NCBI GenBank assembly: GCA_963580285.1
Contig: OY757011.1
Location: 99,069,728 to 99,133,727, forward strand
DNA length: 64,000 nucleotides
Origin: Lucinisca nassula
Lineage: Eukaryota; Mollusca; Bivalvia; Lucinida; Lucinidae
Reading direction: 5' to 3'
The position numbers and the translations under genes were made by a program. Under the pieces are notes generated by a model, which saw only the letters and a list, made by a program, of their open reading frames with translations, was not told the origin of the DNA and made no database searches. Positions 11,510-21,394 of this stretch are shown piece after piece. Within the stretch, counting starts at the first letter, position 1, and every line of letters begins with the position of its first letter.

Positions 11510-11947
11510 TGATGTTTTCATATTTCTGCTCTAAATATAGATTGTGGGAACTCCTTAGAACCGATGCAGTTCTAAAGAATTGGCATAATCAATGCCTTCG
11601 AGCTGAAAAAATAATGTATACCCCTGTAAACTCCAGTTTTACTATACAAAAGTGAGGTAACTGGCTTCCGTGGCCTAATTGATAAGAAAGCTGACTCCTA
11701 ATCATTAGGTCTCTCACCGCGGTGGGTTCGAGCCTGACTCGGGTCACATGTGAGAAGCAAAGTTTTGCAAAGGTATGTCAGGTTGGTTTTCTCCGGGTAC
11801 TCCGGTTTTTTGTCCAACACTGATTATCGGGCGGCTCGAAATGAGTGAAAAAATCTTGAAAGGGCCGTAAAACCAAAACCAAAACATAAATAAATAAATA
11901 AAAGTGAGGTTTAAGGGGGTTAAAATTATATTGGCGTGGTTTCATGA
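11510..11947 (-). mobile_element. Palindromic MITE family P, split by a SINE
   Basis: Contains TTTCTGCTCTAAATATAGAT, TTAGAACCGATGCAGTTCTAA and TGTAAACTCCAGTTTTACTA. After the SINE (11659-11899) it resumes as AGTGAGGTTTAAGGGGGTTA to GGCGTGGTTTCATGATG. Confidence 0.8.
11659..11899 (+). mobile_element. tRNA-Arg-derived SINE with 11-bp target duplication
   Basis: The head resembles tRNA-Arg(CCU): A box TGGCCTAATTGATAAG, anticodon region CTCCTAAT, B box GGTTCGAGCC. The tail is AAACCAAAACC and (AAAT)n. Flanked by AAAAGTGAGGT (11648-11658, 11900-11910). It is inserted in a palindromic MITE. RNA polymerase III promoter boxes are readable. Confidence 0.92.
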
Positions 11948-12156
11948 TGTAAGACTTGAGTGACCAGCGCAGTCTGATCCGATTCTTTGCTGCTCGCATA
12001 GGCCATTTATGTAAAGCATACGGGCTATCCAAAAACTCTTGTCATATTTGATGGATACGTTGGTTGAAGCGCTTCTTTGCTATTCTGATGTCTCTTGGAA
12101 GTTTTGTCATGCGCAAGCTCATATACCCTTGTTTTAAAATTTGAGCATACCTTATA

Positions 12157-13500
12157 ATCCCCCGACGTTAGTTAAAGGGGCTTTACCAATGGGTTCGTCC
12201 GTTCGTCAATCCTCCTACAGTTTTCAAGGCATTCTGATACCATGCCTGAAGATGATCATATGTTATCGAGTTCATGCTCGACTGATTTTTCCTATGGTAA
12301 TGGCCTTTGGCAATTTCTCAAAAGTAAGCCTTGTCTCTGCATCTCCTCTTTCAGTTTGCAGTGGATTTTAGTGAAACCTTCCAGTTATTGTTCTCATGGC
12401 CTGAAGAGGATCGTATTTTATTCAGGACACGATTGACTGCTTCTTACCAGAGTTATGGCCCTTTTTCAGTTTTAGCCATTTTATCAACAGAAATTCTTGT
12501 CTCCGCAACTCATACATTTTTAAGGGTTTTCGATGAAACTTTCCAGTTATTTTTTCCACGACTTTAGATGATCGACTTCTTTTAAGCAGAGTTATGGTCC
12601 TTTGGCAATATTTTAAAAGTAAGTCTTGTCTCTGCAACTCCTCTTTCAGATTTTAATGGATTTTTATGAAACCTTCTTGTTACTGTTCCATGACCTGAAG
12701 AGGATCATATTATAAACAGGTCACGCTTGACTGCTTTTTAACAGAGTTATGGCACATTGTCAGTTTTGGCCATTTTATCAACTAAAGTTCTTGTCTGCAC
12801 AACTCCTCATGCAGTTCTCTAGGTCCAGTTATTGTTGTTCCCCGACGTTGGTCAAAGCGACTGCAGTAATGATTTCGTCCATCCGTCAGTCCGTGTGTCC
12901 TTAGGCACAATCTTGTCTCCGCACAGTTCTCAAAGGAGTTTGATGAACCATTCCAATTAATGTTGTCCCTCGACGTTAGCTGAAGGGGAATGAACTACAG
13001 CAATGGTTTAGTCCGTCTGTCCGTCTGTCCGTCCGTAGACACAATCCATCTTACAGTTTTCAAGTGATTTTGATGAAACTTTACAGTTTGTGTGCCCATG
13101 ACCTGAAAATGATCATATTTAATCGAGGTCATGCTATACAGATTTTTACCGAAGTAATTTTCCTTGGTTAGTTTTTTCTATGTGAAGTTGTGGCCCCGCA
13201 ACACTTCTTGCAGTATTCAATGAATTTGTATGAAACCTTTCAGTTTTTGTTCCCATGACCTGAAGAGGCCTTTATCACACCAAGGTGCACTTGTCTACTT
13301 TAAACAATATTTACGGCCGTTTGTTACTTTTTGCCATGCTGCCAACAGAAAATGTTACCTCTGCAACTCCTCCTACTGTGTTCAGGGGGTTTTGATGAAA
13401 CTATCCAGATATTGTTCCCATGACCTAAACGTGATCATATCGTTAAGAAGGGAAGCAAAACTAAAAATGACACAGTTGGTTCCCTGAAAGTGTACCCATT
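12157..13500 (-). mobile_element. Helentron-like element H cluster with three similar ends
   Basis: On the minus strand the 3' end is a hairpin of the CCCCTTTAAC..GTCGGGGG kind at 12157-12182. Two more ends of the same kind follow at about 12836 and 12963, each with GTCCGTC-type microsatellite sequence. Between and after them are roughly 150-bp units around TTCCCATGACCTGAAGAGG. The right limit is approximate. Three ends in one orientation suggest partial head-to-tail copies. Confidence 0.65.
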
Positions 13501-13674
13501 CACCTTAATATTTTGGAGATCACGTTTTATCCGTAAATTGTAGGAAAATTAAAATATTAGTCTGTTGAAAGGGCTGTAAAATCTCAAACATTGTTTAGGA
13601 CATATATTTTTATAACATAGTTCACCACATACTGATATTTCAAACGTCGGTTTTGGCATTTTATTAACGTTGCC

Positions 13675-13870
13675 ATGCATCACGTGAACAAGTCTGTGAA
13701 ATGAACACCCCTCTAAACCCCACTTCATACACAGAAAACGGAGGTTTACAGGGGTATATATTATTTTGCTTAAGTCTGCTCCAAGACATAGATTTTGGGT
13801 ACTCGTTAGAACCGCCTCAATGAGCACCCACAACCTATGTTTGCAATACAAATAAGAAAAAAATCACGGA
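13675..13870 (+). repeat. Palindromic MITE family P, partial
   Basis: Has CTCTAAACCCCACTTCATAC, TTTACAGGGGTATAT, TGGGTACTCGTTAGAACC and a truncated right arm. Confidence 0.75.
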
Positions 13871-13970
13871 TTTTCCTCAGAAAAGTAGCTAATTTGGAGA
13901 TGTGAAAAATGCTCGAGTAGACTTAAAAATGAAACATTTTTATATTTTATGTTAAGTTATGAAAACAGAA

Positions 13971-15511
13971 ACCAGAGGACCATTGGTCCTGAATCGCTCA
14001 CCTGACTTTTCTGAGGAAGTCCTCAAAAACTTTAATATGTGATCTTTGGCCAAGAGGGACCGAAGGTCTGTGTAACTGGGTGGGGATCTCAACTGTTTCC
14101 GAGATATTAAGCATTCAATGCAATAAAGGGAGTTGAATAAAGGGAGTTGGCCCCCAGCCCACCCCCCCCCCCCCCACTGGAACCGTAGGTCCAACGGTCC
14201 ATTACACTGAATGCGACAAGAATATATATGGTTTATGGGTGGGGATCTTAACCGTTTCCGAGATATTAAGCATTTTGTGGAAAAAAGGGGGTTAGGCATG
14301 CCCCCCTCCCTCACCCAGGGACCCCCGGGTCCAAAGGTCCATGTCACTGAATGCGCCTTATCATAAGGAACAAGAATATATATGGTTTGTGGGTGGGGAT
14401 CTTAACCTTTTCCGAGATATTAAGCATTTTGAGCAAAAAAGGGGGAGGGGCATGCCCCCCCGGACCCCTGGTACCCCAGGGTCCAAAGGTCCATGTCACT
14501 GAATGCGCCTCATCATAAAGAACACGAGTATATATGGTTTATGGGTGGGGATCTTAACCGTTTCCGAGATATTAAGCATTTAATGCAAAAAAGGGGGTGG
14601 GGCATGCCCCCCTGGGACCCTCGGGTCCAAAGGTTCATGTCACTTAAGGCGCCTTATGATCAGGAACAAGAATATATATGGTTCATGGATAGAGATCTTA
14701 ACCGTTTCCGAGATATTAAGCATTTTGTGCAAAAAAAGGGGTGGGGCATGCCCCCCCCCCGGACCCCTGGTACCCCATGGTCCAAAAGTCCATGTCACTG
14801 AATGGGCCTCATCATAAGGAACAAGAGTATATATGGTTTATGGGTCGGGATCTTAACCGTTTCCGAGATATTAAGCATTTTGTGCAAAATAGGGGTGGGG
14901 CATGCCCCCCCCCCCCCTCCCCCCCCCGGGGAACCCCGGTACCCAAAGGTCCATGTCACTGAATGCGCCTTATCATAAGGAACAAGAATATATATGGTTT
15001 ATGGGTGGGGATCTTAACCGTTTCCGAGATATTAAGCATTTTGTGCAAAGAAGGGGGTGGGGCATGCCCCCCGGGGGGCCCCAGGGTCCCAAAATCCATG
15101 TCACTTAATGCGCCTCATCATAAGGAATAAGAATATATATGGTTTAGTGGCATTATTTGTAACAGTTTGCAAGATATCAGACATTTCTACTTTTTCCCAT
15201 ACAAATGCCCATGTTACCAAATTTAACCTTGGCGTAAAATAGGTCAAGGTCATCCCAGGGACACCATTTATGCAATTTATGATGGGCCCATGTCCCAGGT
15301 GCTACATGCCAAGTTTCATGCAAATCGGCCCAGTGGTTCCGGAGGAGAAGATTTTCGAAGGGTTTTTACCATATATGGGCATGGCGGCCATCTTGGTCAT
15401 GTGACCTAGACCAAAAATGCAAACTTTCGTTCCCCCACCCCACGGAGCCTCCACATGAAATATGACTACAATCGGCCCAGCGGTTCCGGAGGAGAAGACG
15501 TTTGAAAATGT

Positions 15512-15605
<94 letters not shown>

Positions 15606-15660
15606 TTTTTGCCTGGCCATACTATCAGCTCACCAATGAGCCTTCGGCTCAGGTGAGCTA
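13971..15660 (+). mobile_element. Helentron-like element B
   Basis: Left end ACCAGAGGACCATTGGTCCT then CGCTCACCTGAC; right end hairpin AGCTCACC..GAGCC/GGCTC..GGTGAGCTA. Inside are about seven 150-bp units around GGGTGGGGATCTTAACC and TTTCCGAGATATTAAGC with C-rich spacers (14090-15140). A different segment shared with element C follows, then a (CA)n run near the right end. Confidence 0.82.
15516..15601. repeat. (CA)n microsatellite
   Basis: About 86 bp of uninterrupted CA dinucleotides within element B, just before its terminal hairpin. It produces spurious open frames on both strands. Confidence 0.97.
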
Positions 15661-15796
15661 ATGAAGGCAATGATCAGGAATCGATACAATTACCCACCGC
15701 CTTCCATCCAAGATTACAAAGACGTAAAGAAGAAAGCCAAAAGGACAGTTTCTTTCCCACAAAATGCCCAAAGGGCTATACAAAACAAAAATTTAT

Positions 15797-16025
15797 GATC
15801 TCATCAAGAAAACACGCCTACAGAAATTTGACCCCGTTTTAACCCCAGTTTAATCGAGTAAACCTGGGGTTTACAGGGGTATACAGTATTTTTCTTATTG
15901 CTGCTCAGAAACATAGTTTGTGAGTACTCGGTCTAACGAGTACCCACAATCTGGTTTGAGCGTCGAGGCGTTCTAACGAGTACCCGTAATATGTTTTGAA
16001 CAGAAATATGAAAAATATCAGGAAT
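15797..16025 (+). repeat. Palindromic MITE family P, partial
   Basis: Left end AAAACACGCCTACAG, then ACCTGGGGTTTACAGGGG and two diverged copies of the arm GTCTAACGAGTACCCAC. Confidence 0.78.
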
Positions 16026-16029
16026 TTAA

Positions 16030-16470
16030 TCGAAAAAACAAATCACTGAGTACTATGTCAAAAATAAACCGCTGGAGAAGCAGCGCCCTGGAACGGTGTA
16101 TGTAAGTATAAAAGATACTTGTGGGATGGGGGAAGCGCATGTGCTTTTTTTTTCGATTGCACATTTTGAACAACACTTTGCCCTTAACTCTTTCGTGGTT
16201 TACACAAAAAATTTGTTCACTCCTCGCGAAATATTTCTAACTCATCAGTGCAATAACTCCGAGAACATAAGAATCAAACCAATACAAAGATGAAACTTCA
16301 ATTGGGACTCGACAGCATGAACTGATAACCCAAGTGCAGAAGCAAAAGATAACCAAAACTTGGACTCCGGTGGGCCTGACCAGACACACAGCTTCAGGCC
16401 CAAAGCGGCTTCCTTAAATGTCTTTTAAATGTCTTGAGGTCGGAGCCGTAATGTAGTTTTGGCCCGAATG
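16030..16470. other. No recognised feature
   Basis: Non-repetitive sequence between two palindromic MITE copies, with no coding signal. Confidence 0.5.
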
Positions 16471-16660
16471 ACATCACAAAAACACGCCTATATAACTTTG
16501 ACCCCCTTAAACCCCAATTTGATACAGTAAAACTTGGGTATATAGGGGTAAACCTCATTTTACTTATTTTTGCTCAAAAATATAGACTGTCGGTACTCGT
16601 TAGAAGCGCATCGACTGTGGGTACTCGTTACCACAATCTATATTTTGAGCAGAAATAAGA

Positions 16661-19600
16661 ACCAGAGGACCAGTGGTCCTGTAAACGCTCACCTGACATC
16701 AACCCAGGGCTACCATTTGAACAAACTATGATAGGTCCGAGTAAATAAGTCCAATTTTTTTTAAAAATCCGTCCAATAATGGTCCAAGTACCCAATTCTA
16801 CTTGCCAAGTTTCAATGTCATTGGCCTTATGGTTCCAGAGAAGAAGAATTTGAAAGGTTTTTACTTTGTATGGGCATGGACGCCATCTTGGTCATGTGAC
16901 CTGGACCGTATTAGCAGTTTTCATTAGTTCATCGCATAAAGGCTCCGTATCAAATTTTATTTCAGTTCGCCCAGTAGTTTCTGACATATGGAACCTGAGT
17001 GATCTTGGTCCCAGACCTTTCTTACCCATAAATCTTCATGTATTCAGTTACTTTACATGATCTACCAATTTTTGTGACACTGTCTTCAATGGTTTCATAA
17101 AAATCCATTATTTTCACTTTTTCCCATGCAAAAGCCTAAGTCGGCAAATTTGACATTGGCGTAAAATAGGTCACGGTCAATCCAGAATCACCATTTGAAC
17201 AAATTATGATAGGCCTGAGTGCTATGTGCCAAGTTTCAAGGTCATTGGCCGTACGGTTCCGAAGAAGAATGTTAAAGGGTTTTTACCATATATGGGCATG
17301 GCCACCATCTTGGTCATGTGACCTGAACCATATCAGCAAATTTTCATTTGTTCATCACATAAAGGATCAATATCAAATTTCACTTGAATTGGTCCAGCAG
17401 TTTCTGAGAAAAAAATGTTTGAAATATGGTCCCAGATCACTGAATGACCTTGACCATTCTTACCTATACATCTTCATGTATTCAGTAACTTTACCTGATC
17501 TACAAATTTTGGTGAGACTTTCTTCAATGGTTTCCAAAAAATCCATTATTTTCACTTTTTCCCATGCAAAAGCCTAAGTTGACTTTGATATTGCCGTAAA
17601 ATAGGTCAAGGTCAACCCAGTGTCACCATTTGTACAAACTATGATGGGCCCGAGTACCATATGCTATACGCCAAGTTTCAAGGCCATTGGCGAAGAAGAT
17701 TTTTAGAGAAGTTCTGGAGAAGAAGATTTATGACGGCTTTTTACTATATATCTGCATGGCAGCCATCTTGGTCAGGTGATCTAGACCATATTGGCAACTT
17801 TTCATTTGTTCAACACACGAAGGCTCCATATTGAATTCCACTTCAATTGGCTCAGTAGTTTCTGAGAAAAAAAAATGTTTTTTTTTTTTTAAATATGGAA
17901 CCTGATTGACCTTGGTCAAAGGTCAATGAATGACCTTAGACCTTTCTTACCTATAGATCTTCATGCATTCAGTTACTTTACCTGATCTACCAATTTTGGT
18001 GACACTGTCTTCAATGGTTTTCTAAAAATCCATTATTTTCACTTTTTTCCGATGCAAAAGTCTTAGTCGGCAAATTTGACATTGCTGTAAAATAGGTCAA
18101 TGTCAACCCAGGGTCACCATTTGTACAAACTATGATGGGCCTGAGTACCATATGCTACTTGCCAAGTTTCAAGGCCATTGGCCTTACGGTTCTGGAGAAG
18201 AAGAATTTTGAAATCTTTTAACCATATCTGGGCGTGGCCGCCATCTTGGTCACGTGATCTAGATGGTATTGGCAATTTTTCATTTGTTCAACTCACAAAG
18301 GCTCCATATTGAATTTCACTTCAATTGGCCCGGTAGTTTCTGAGAAAAAAATGTTTGAAATATAGAACCTGAATGACCTTGGTCTATGGTCAATGAATGA
18401 CCTTGACCTTTCTAACCCATAGCTCTTCATGTTTTCAGTTATTTTACCTGATCTACAAATTCTGGTGACACTAACTTCAATGGTTTCCTAAAGATCCATT
18501 ATTTTCACTTTTCTCCATGCAAAAGCCTAAGTCGGCAAACTTGACTTTGCTGTAAAATAGGTCAAGATCAACCCACAATCACCATTTGTACAAGCTCTGA
18601 TGGGCCTGAGTACCATATGCTACATGCCGAATTTCAAGGCCACTGGCCTTACAGTTCTGGAGAAGATTTTTGAAGGCTTATTACCATATATGGGCATGGT
18701 GGCCATCTTGGTCATGTGATCCAGACCCCGCAAACAAACTTTAATTGCTGGTCAATAGGTCAAGGTCAGCCAAGGGTCACCATTTGTACAAACTATGATG
18801 GGCCCGAGTACCATATGCTACATGCCAAGTTTCAAGGCCATTGGCCTTACAGTTCTAGAGAAGAAGAATTTTGAAGGCTTTTTATCATATATAGGCGTGG
18901 CCGCCATCTATGTCATGTGACCTAGACCATATTGGCAACTTTTCATTTGTTCAACTCACAAAGGCTCCATATCGAATTTCACTTCAATTGGTTTGGTAGT
19001 TTCTGAGAAAAAAATGTTTGAAATCTGGAACCTGAATGACCTTGGTCTAAGGTCAATGAATGACCTTGACCTTTCTAACCAATAGATCTTCATGTATTCA
19101 ATTACTTTACCTGATCTACAAATTTTGGTGACACTGTCTTCAATGGTTTCCTAAAAATCCATTATTTTCACTTTTCTCCATGCAAAAGCCTACGTCGGCA
19201 TATTTGACATTGCTGTAAAATAGGTCAAGGTCAACCCAGGGTCACCATTTGTACAAGCCATGATGGGCCCGTGTACCATATGCTACATGCCAAGTTTCAA
19301 GGCCATTGGCCTTACAGTTCTAGAGAAGAAGGATTTTGAAGGCTTTTTATCATATATAGGCGTGGCCGCCATCTTGGTCATGTGACCTAGACCATATGAG
19401 CAACTTTTCATTTGTTCAACTCACAAAGGCTCCATATCAAATTTCACTTCAATTGGTTCGGTAGTTTCTGAGAAAAAAATGTTTGAAATCTGGAACCTGA
19501 ATGACCTTGGTCTAAGGTCAATGAATGACCTTGACCTTTCTAACCCATAGATCTTCATGTATTCAATTACTTTTCCTGATCTACAAATTTTGGTGACACT

Positions 19601-20059
19601 GTCTTCAATGGTTTCCTAAAAATCCATTATTTTCACTTTTCTCCATGCAAAAGCCTAAGTTGGCATATTTGACATTGCTGTAAAATAGGTCAAGGTCAAC
19701 CCAGGGTCACCATTTGTACAAGCCATGATGGGCCCGAGTACCATATGCTACATGCCAAGTTTCAAGGCCATTGGCCTTATGGTTCTGGAGAAGAAGATTT
19801 TTGAAGGCTTTTTACCATATATGGGCATGGCGGCCATCTTGGTCATGTGATCCAGACCCCGCGAACAAACTTTCGTTCCCCCATCCCACTGAGGCTCCAT
19901 ATGAAATTTGGCTTTGATTGGCCCTGCAGTATAGGAGAAGAAGATCTTTGAAAATGGTGGACGGACGGACGGACGGACGGACGGACGGACGGACGGACGG
20001 ACGACGGACCATGGCTATACTATAAGCTCACCTATGAGCCTAAAGGCTCAGGTGAGCTA
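16661..20059 (+). mobile_element. Helentron-like element C (3.4 kb)
   Basis: Left end ACCAGAGGACCAGTGGTCCT and CGCTCACCTGAC; right end hairpin AGCTCACCTATGAGCC and GGCTCAGGTGAGCTA. Inside are about seven units, most of 460-480 bp, each with GGCATGGCGGCCATCTTGG, GTCATGTGACC and a TGACCTTGACC segment. A (GGAC)n run sits at 19960-20000. It is inserted in a palindromic MITE: AATAAGA before and AAAATAT after rebuild the MITE consensus, an A^A insertion without duplication. Confidence 0.87.
19957..20001. repeat. (GGAC)n microsatellite
   Basis: About eleven copies of the tetranucleotide GGAC at the 3' part of element C. A tetranucleotide run of this type next to the terminal region is a described trait of bivalve pearl elements. 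Confidence 0.95.
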
Positions 20060-20294
20060 AAAATATAACATTTTTTCATCTTAAAATGTTCTTTTTTTCG
20101 GTGGTAAAGTTTACAATGTATTTGTATAGGCGTGTTTTCGTTTAGAAAACAGATGGTTACAGGGGTATACAATCGTAGTTCTGCTCCAAGTCAAAGGTAG
20201 TTGGTAATGTGTGGTTCACAACCTAGAACCACATAACGAGCACTCACAATATATATTTTGAGTAAATAGAAAAAATATTGCAAAACTGCATTGG

Positions 20295-20392
20295 TTTTTG
20301 TTTGTTTGTGTGTTTGAATTGGGGTTCAACGCCCCCATCAACACTATTTAGGTCATTTTGGAGACGTTGCTTCCAATTTTGTGGGACTGCAA
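20295..20392 (-). repeat. SINE tail fragment
   Basis: Reverse complement of the body/tail seen at 50-150: GTCATTTTGGAGACGTTGCT and TTGTTTGTTTG. Confidence 0.75.
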
Positions 20393-20419
20393 TGAAAAAA
20401 AAAAAAAAACGTTTTCGGA

Positions 20420-20560
20420 GATACGTGAAATGAAGACCCCCTAAACCCCACTTATATAGAGAAAACTGGGGTTTATGGGGTAAATATTATTTTCCTTCTT
20501 TCTGCTCCAAGACATAGGTTGTAGGTACTCGTTAGAACCGCCTTAATGAGCACGTTTATC
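20420..20560 (+). repeat. Palindromic MITE family P, partial
   Basis: Contains CCCCCTAAACCCCACTTATA, CTGGGGTTTATGGGG and TAGGTACTCGTTAGAACCGC; the right arm is lost. A further decayed piece lies at 20150-20290. Confidence 0.7.
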
Positions 20561-20739
20561 AGACTAGCTAGTTTTGGACACTTGGGCTTCATGAGTGACC
20601 CTGTACTCATTTCCAAGGCTCGAAATGGGCTCAATTACCCCAAAGAAAATAAAAAACAAAATGCATTTTGATGATGTTCCTGGAGATATTTATCCTCATG
20701 ACACTTCACATCAGCTGCAGTACATTCTCGGAGCATTTG

Positions 20740-20870
20740 GGCCCCGTCAAGCGATTTTGGTACTTATCGCCTATGCGAGCAGCGAATGTTCAGGCGATCC
20801 TGCGCATCCGCGCAGTCTCGCCAGAACCTTCGCTGCTCGCTCATACAAGCAGTTAACCAAGAGGAACCTT
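20740..20870. repeat. Dispersed palindromic repeat
   Basis: Arms ATGCGAGCAGCGAATGTTC and GAACCTTCGCTGCTCGCT around TCCTGCGCATCCGCGCAG. Same family as 2195-2330. Confidence 0.6.
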
Positions 20871-21274
20871 CAGACAGAAAGCCATATCCCTGGCCCCTCT
20901 GAATGGCTGGGCATGCGCAGTTAAAATTTGTCATGGCGGAATGCTCGAAGGCACAAATTCGCTTGGCGGGGATCATTTATAGATAATCCGTATAGTAAAC
21001 TACTGAGTTGAAAGCAACGTTGTTCATATTTCAATGATTACATTGACCCACGCGACGTCAGTGGCTCCAACATAAACAATGTTTCTCTTAACTATGATTG
21101 GACAGTGGTGACATTATGCCACCAACGACGCTGTTTCGTTGAACATGATAGGCAGAAAGAATATGTGACTGTGTTGTTTGCTGAGTGTGTAATTAGTCGT
21201 GTTATCTAGATTCTGTTTCGGTTGATGTCCGTGATATGATATGATTCTGGATATCTTTTTTCGTTGTTCAATAG

Positions 21275-21394
21275 TTAAACTAAATGGCCTCGGCAGGATT
21301 CTCCATGGCAATCGGGGAATGGATAGGTGTCTGGTATGATCATGGTTTCTGTTGTAAACGTATGTGTTGAGTTTGCAATACCCGGAAAAGTAAC
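21275..21394 (-). CDS. AprA-like gene, terminal exon with stop
   Basis: A 120-nt final coding exon after acceptor attcaatttcag. It encodes VTFPGIANSTHTFTTETMII, then PDTYPFPDCHGESCRGHLV and TAA. The YPFPDC ending is typical of eukaryotic AprA-like proteins. A mariner element begins only about 60 bp upstream of the acceptor. I could not locate a convincing polyadenylation signal in the 3' flank. Confidence 0.93.
   Translation of the reverse strand, partial: VTFPGIANSTHTFTTETMIIPDTYPFPDCHGESCRGHLV

Larger units (their letters stand above)
16473..20143 (+). mobile_element. Palindromic MITE family P, split by element C
   Basis: The left part, 16473-16660, runs from CATCACAAAAACACGCC through the central hairpin to GAGCAGAAATAAGA. 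The right part, 20060-20143, runs AAAATATAAC to TGTATAGGCGTGTTTTCG. The two parts join exactly to the family consensus when element C is removed. Confidence 0.85.

Noticed and set aside
12141..12637. Overlapping open frames of 64-78 codons on both strands
   Set aside because: They lie in diverged tandem units of Helentron-like element H, show no motif and overlap on opposite strands.
14493..15242. Series of open frames repeating EYIWFMGGDLNRFRDIKH-like peptides
   Set aside because: The peptide repeats simply mirror 150-bp DNA units of element B; C-run lengths change the frame between units and there is no start or splice context.
15302..15670. Open frames of 64-122 codons rich in Cys-Val or Thr-His
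   Set aside because: They are translations of the (CA)n microsatellite in element B; the same applies at 43277-43502 and 54070-54270.
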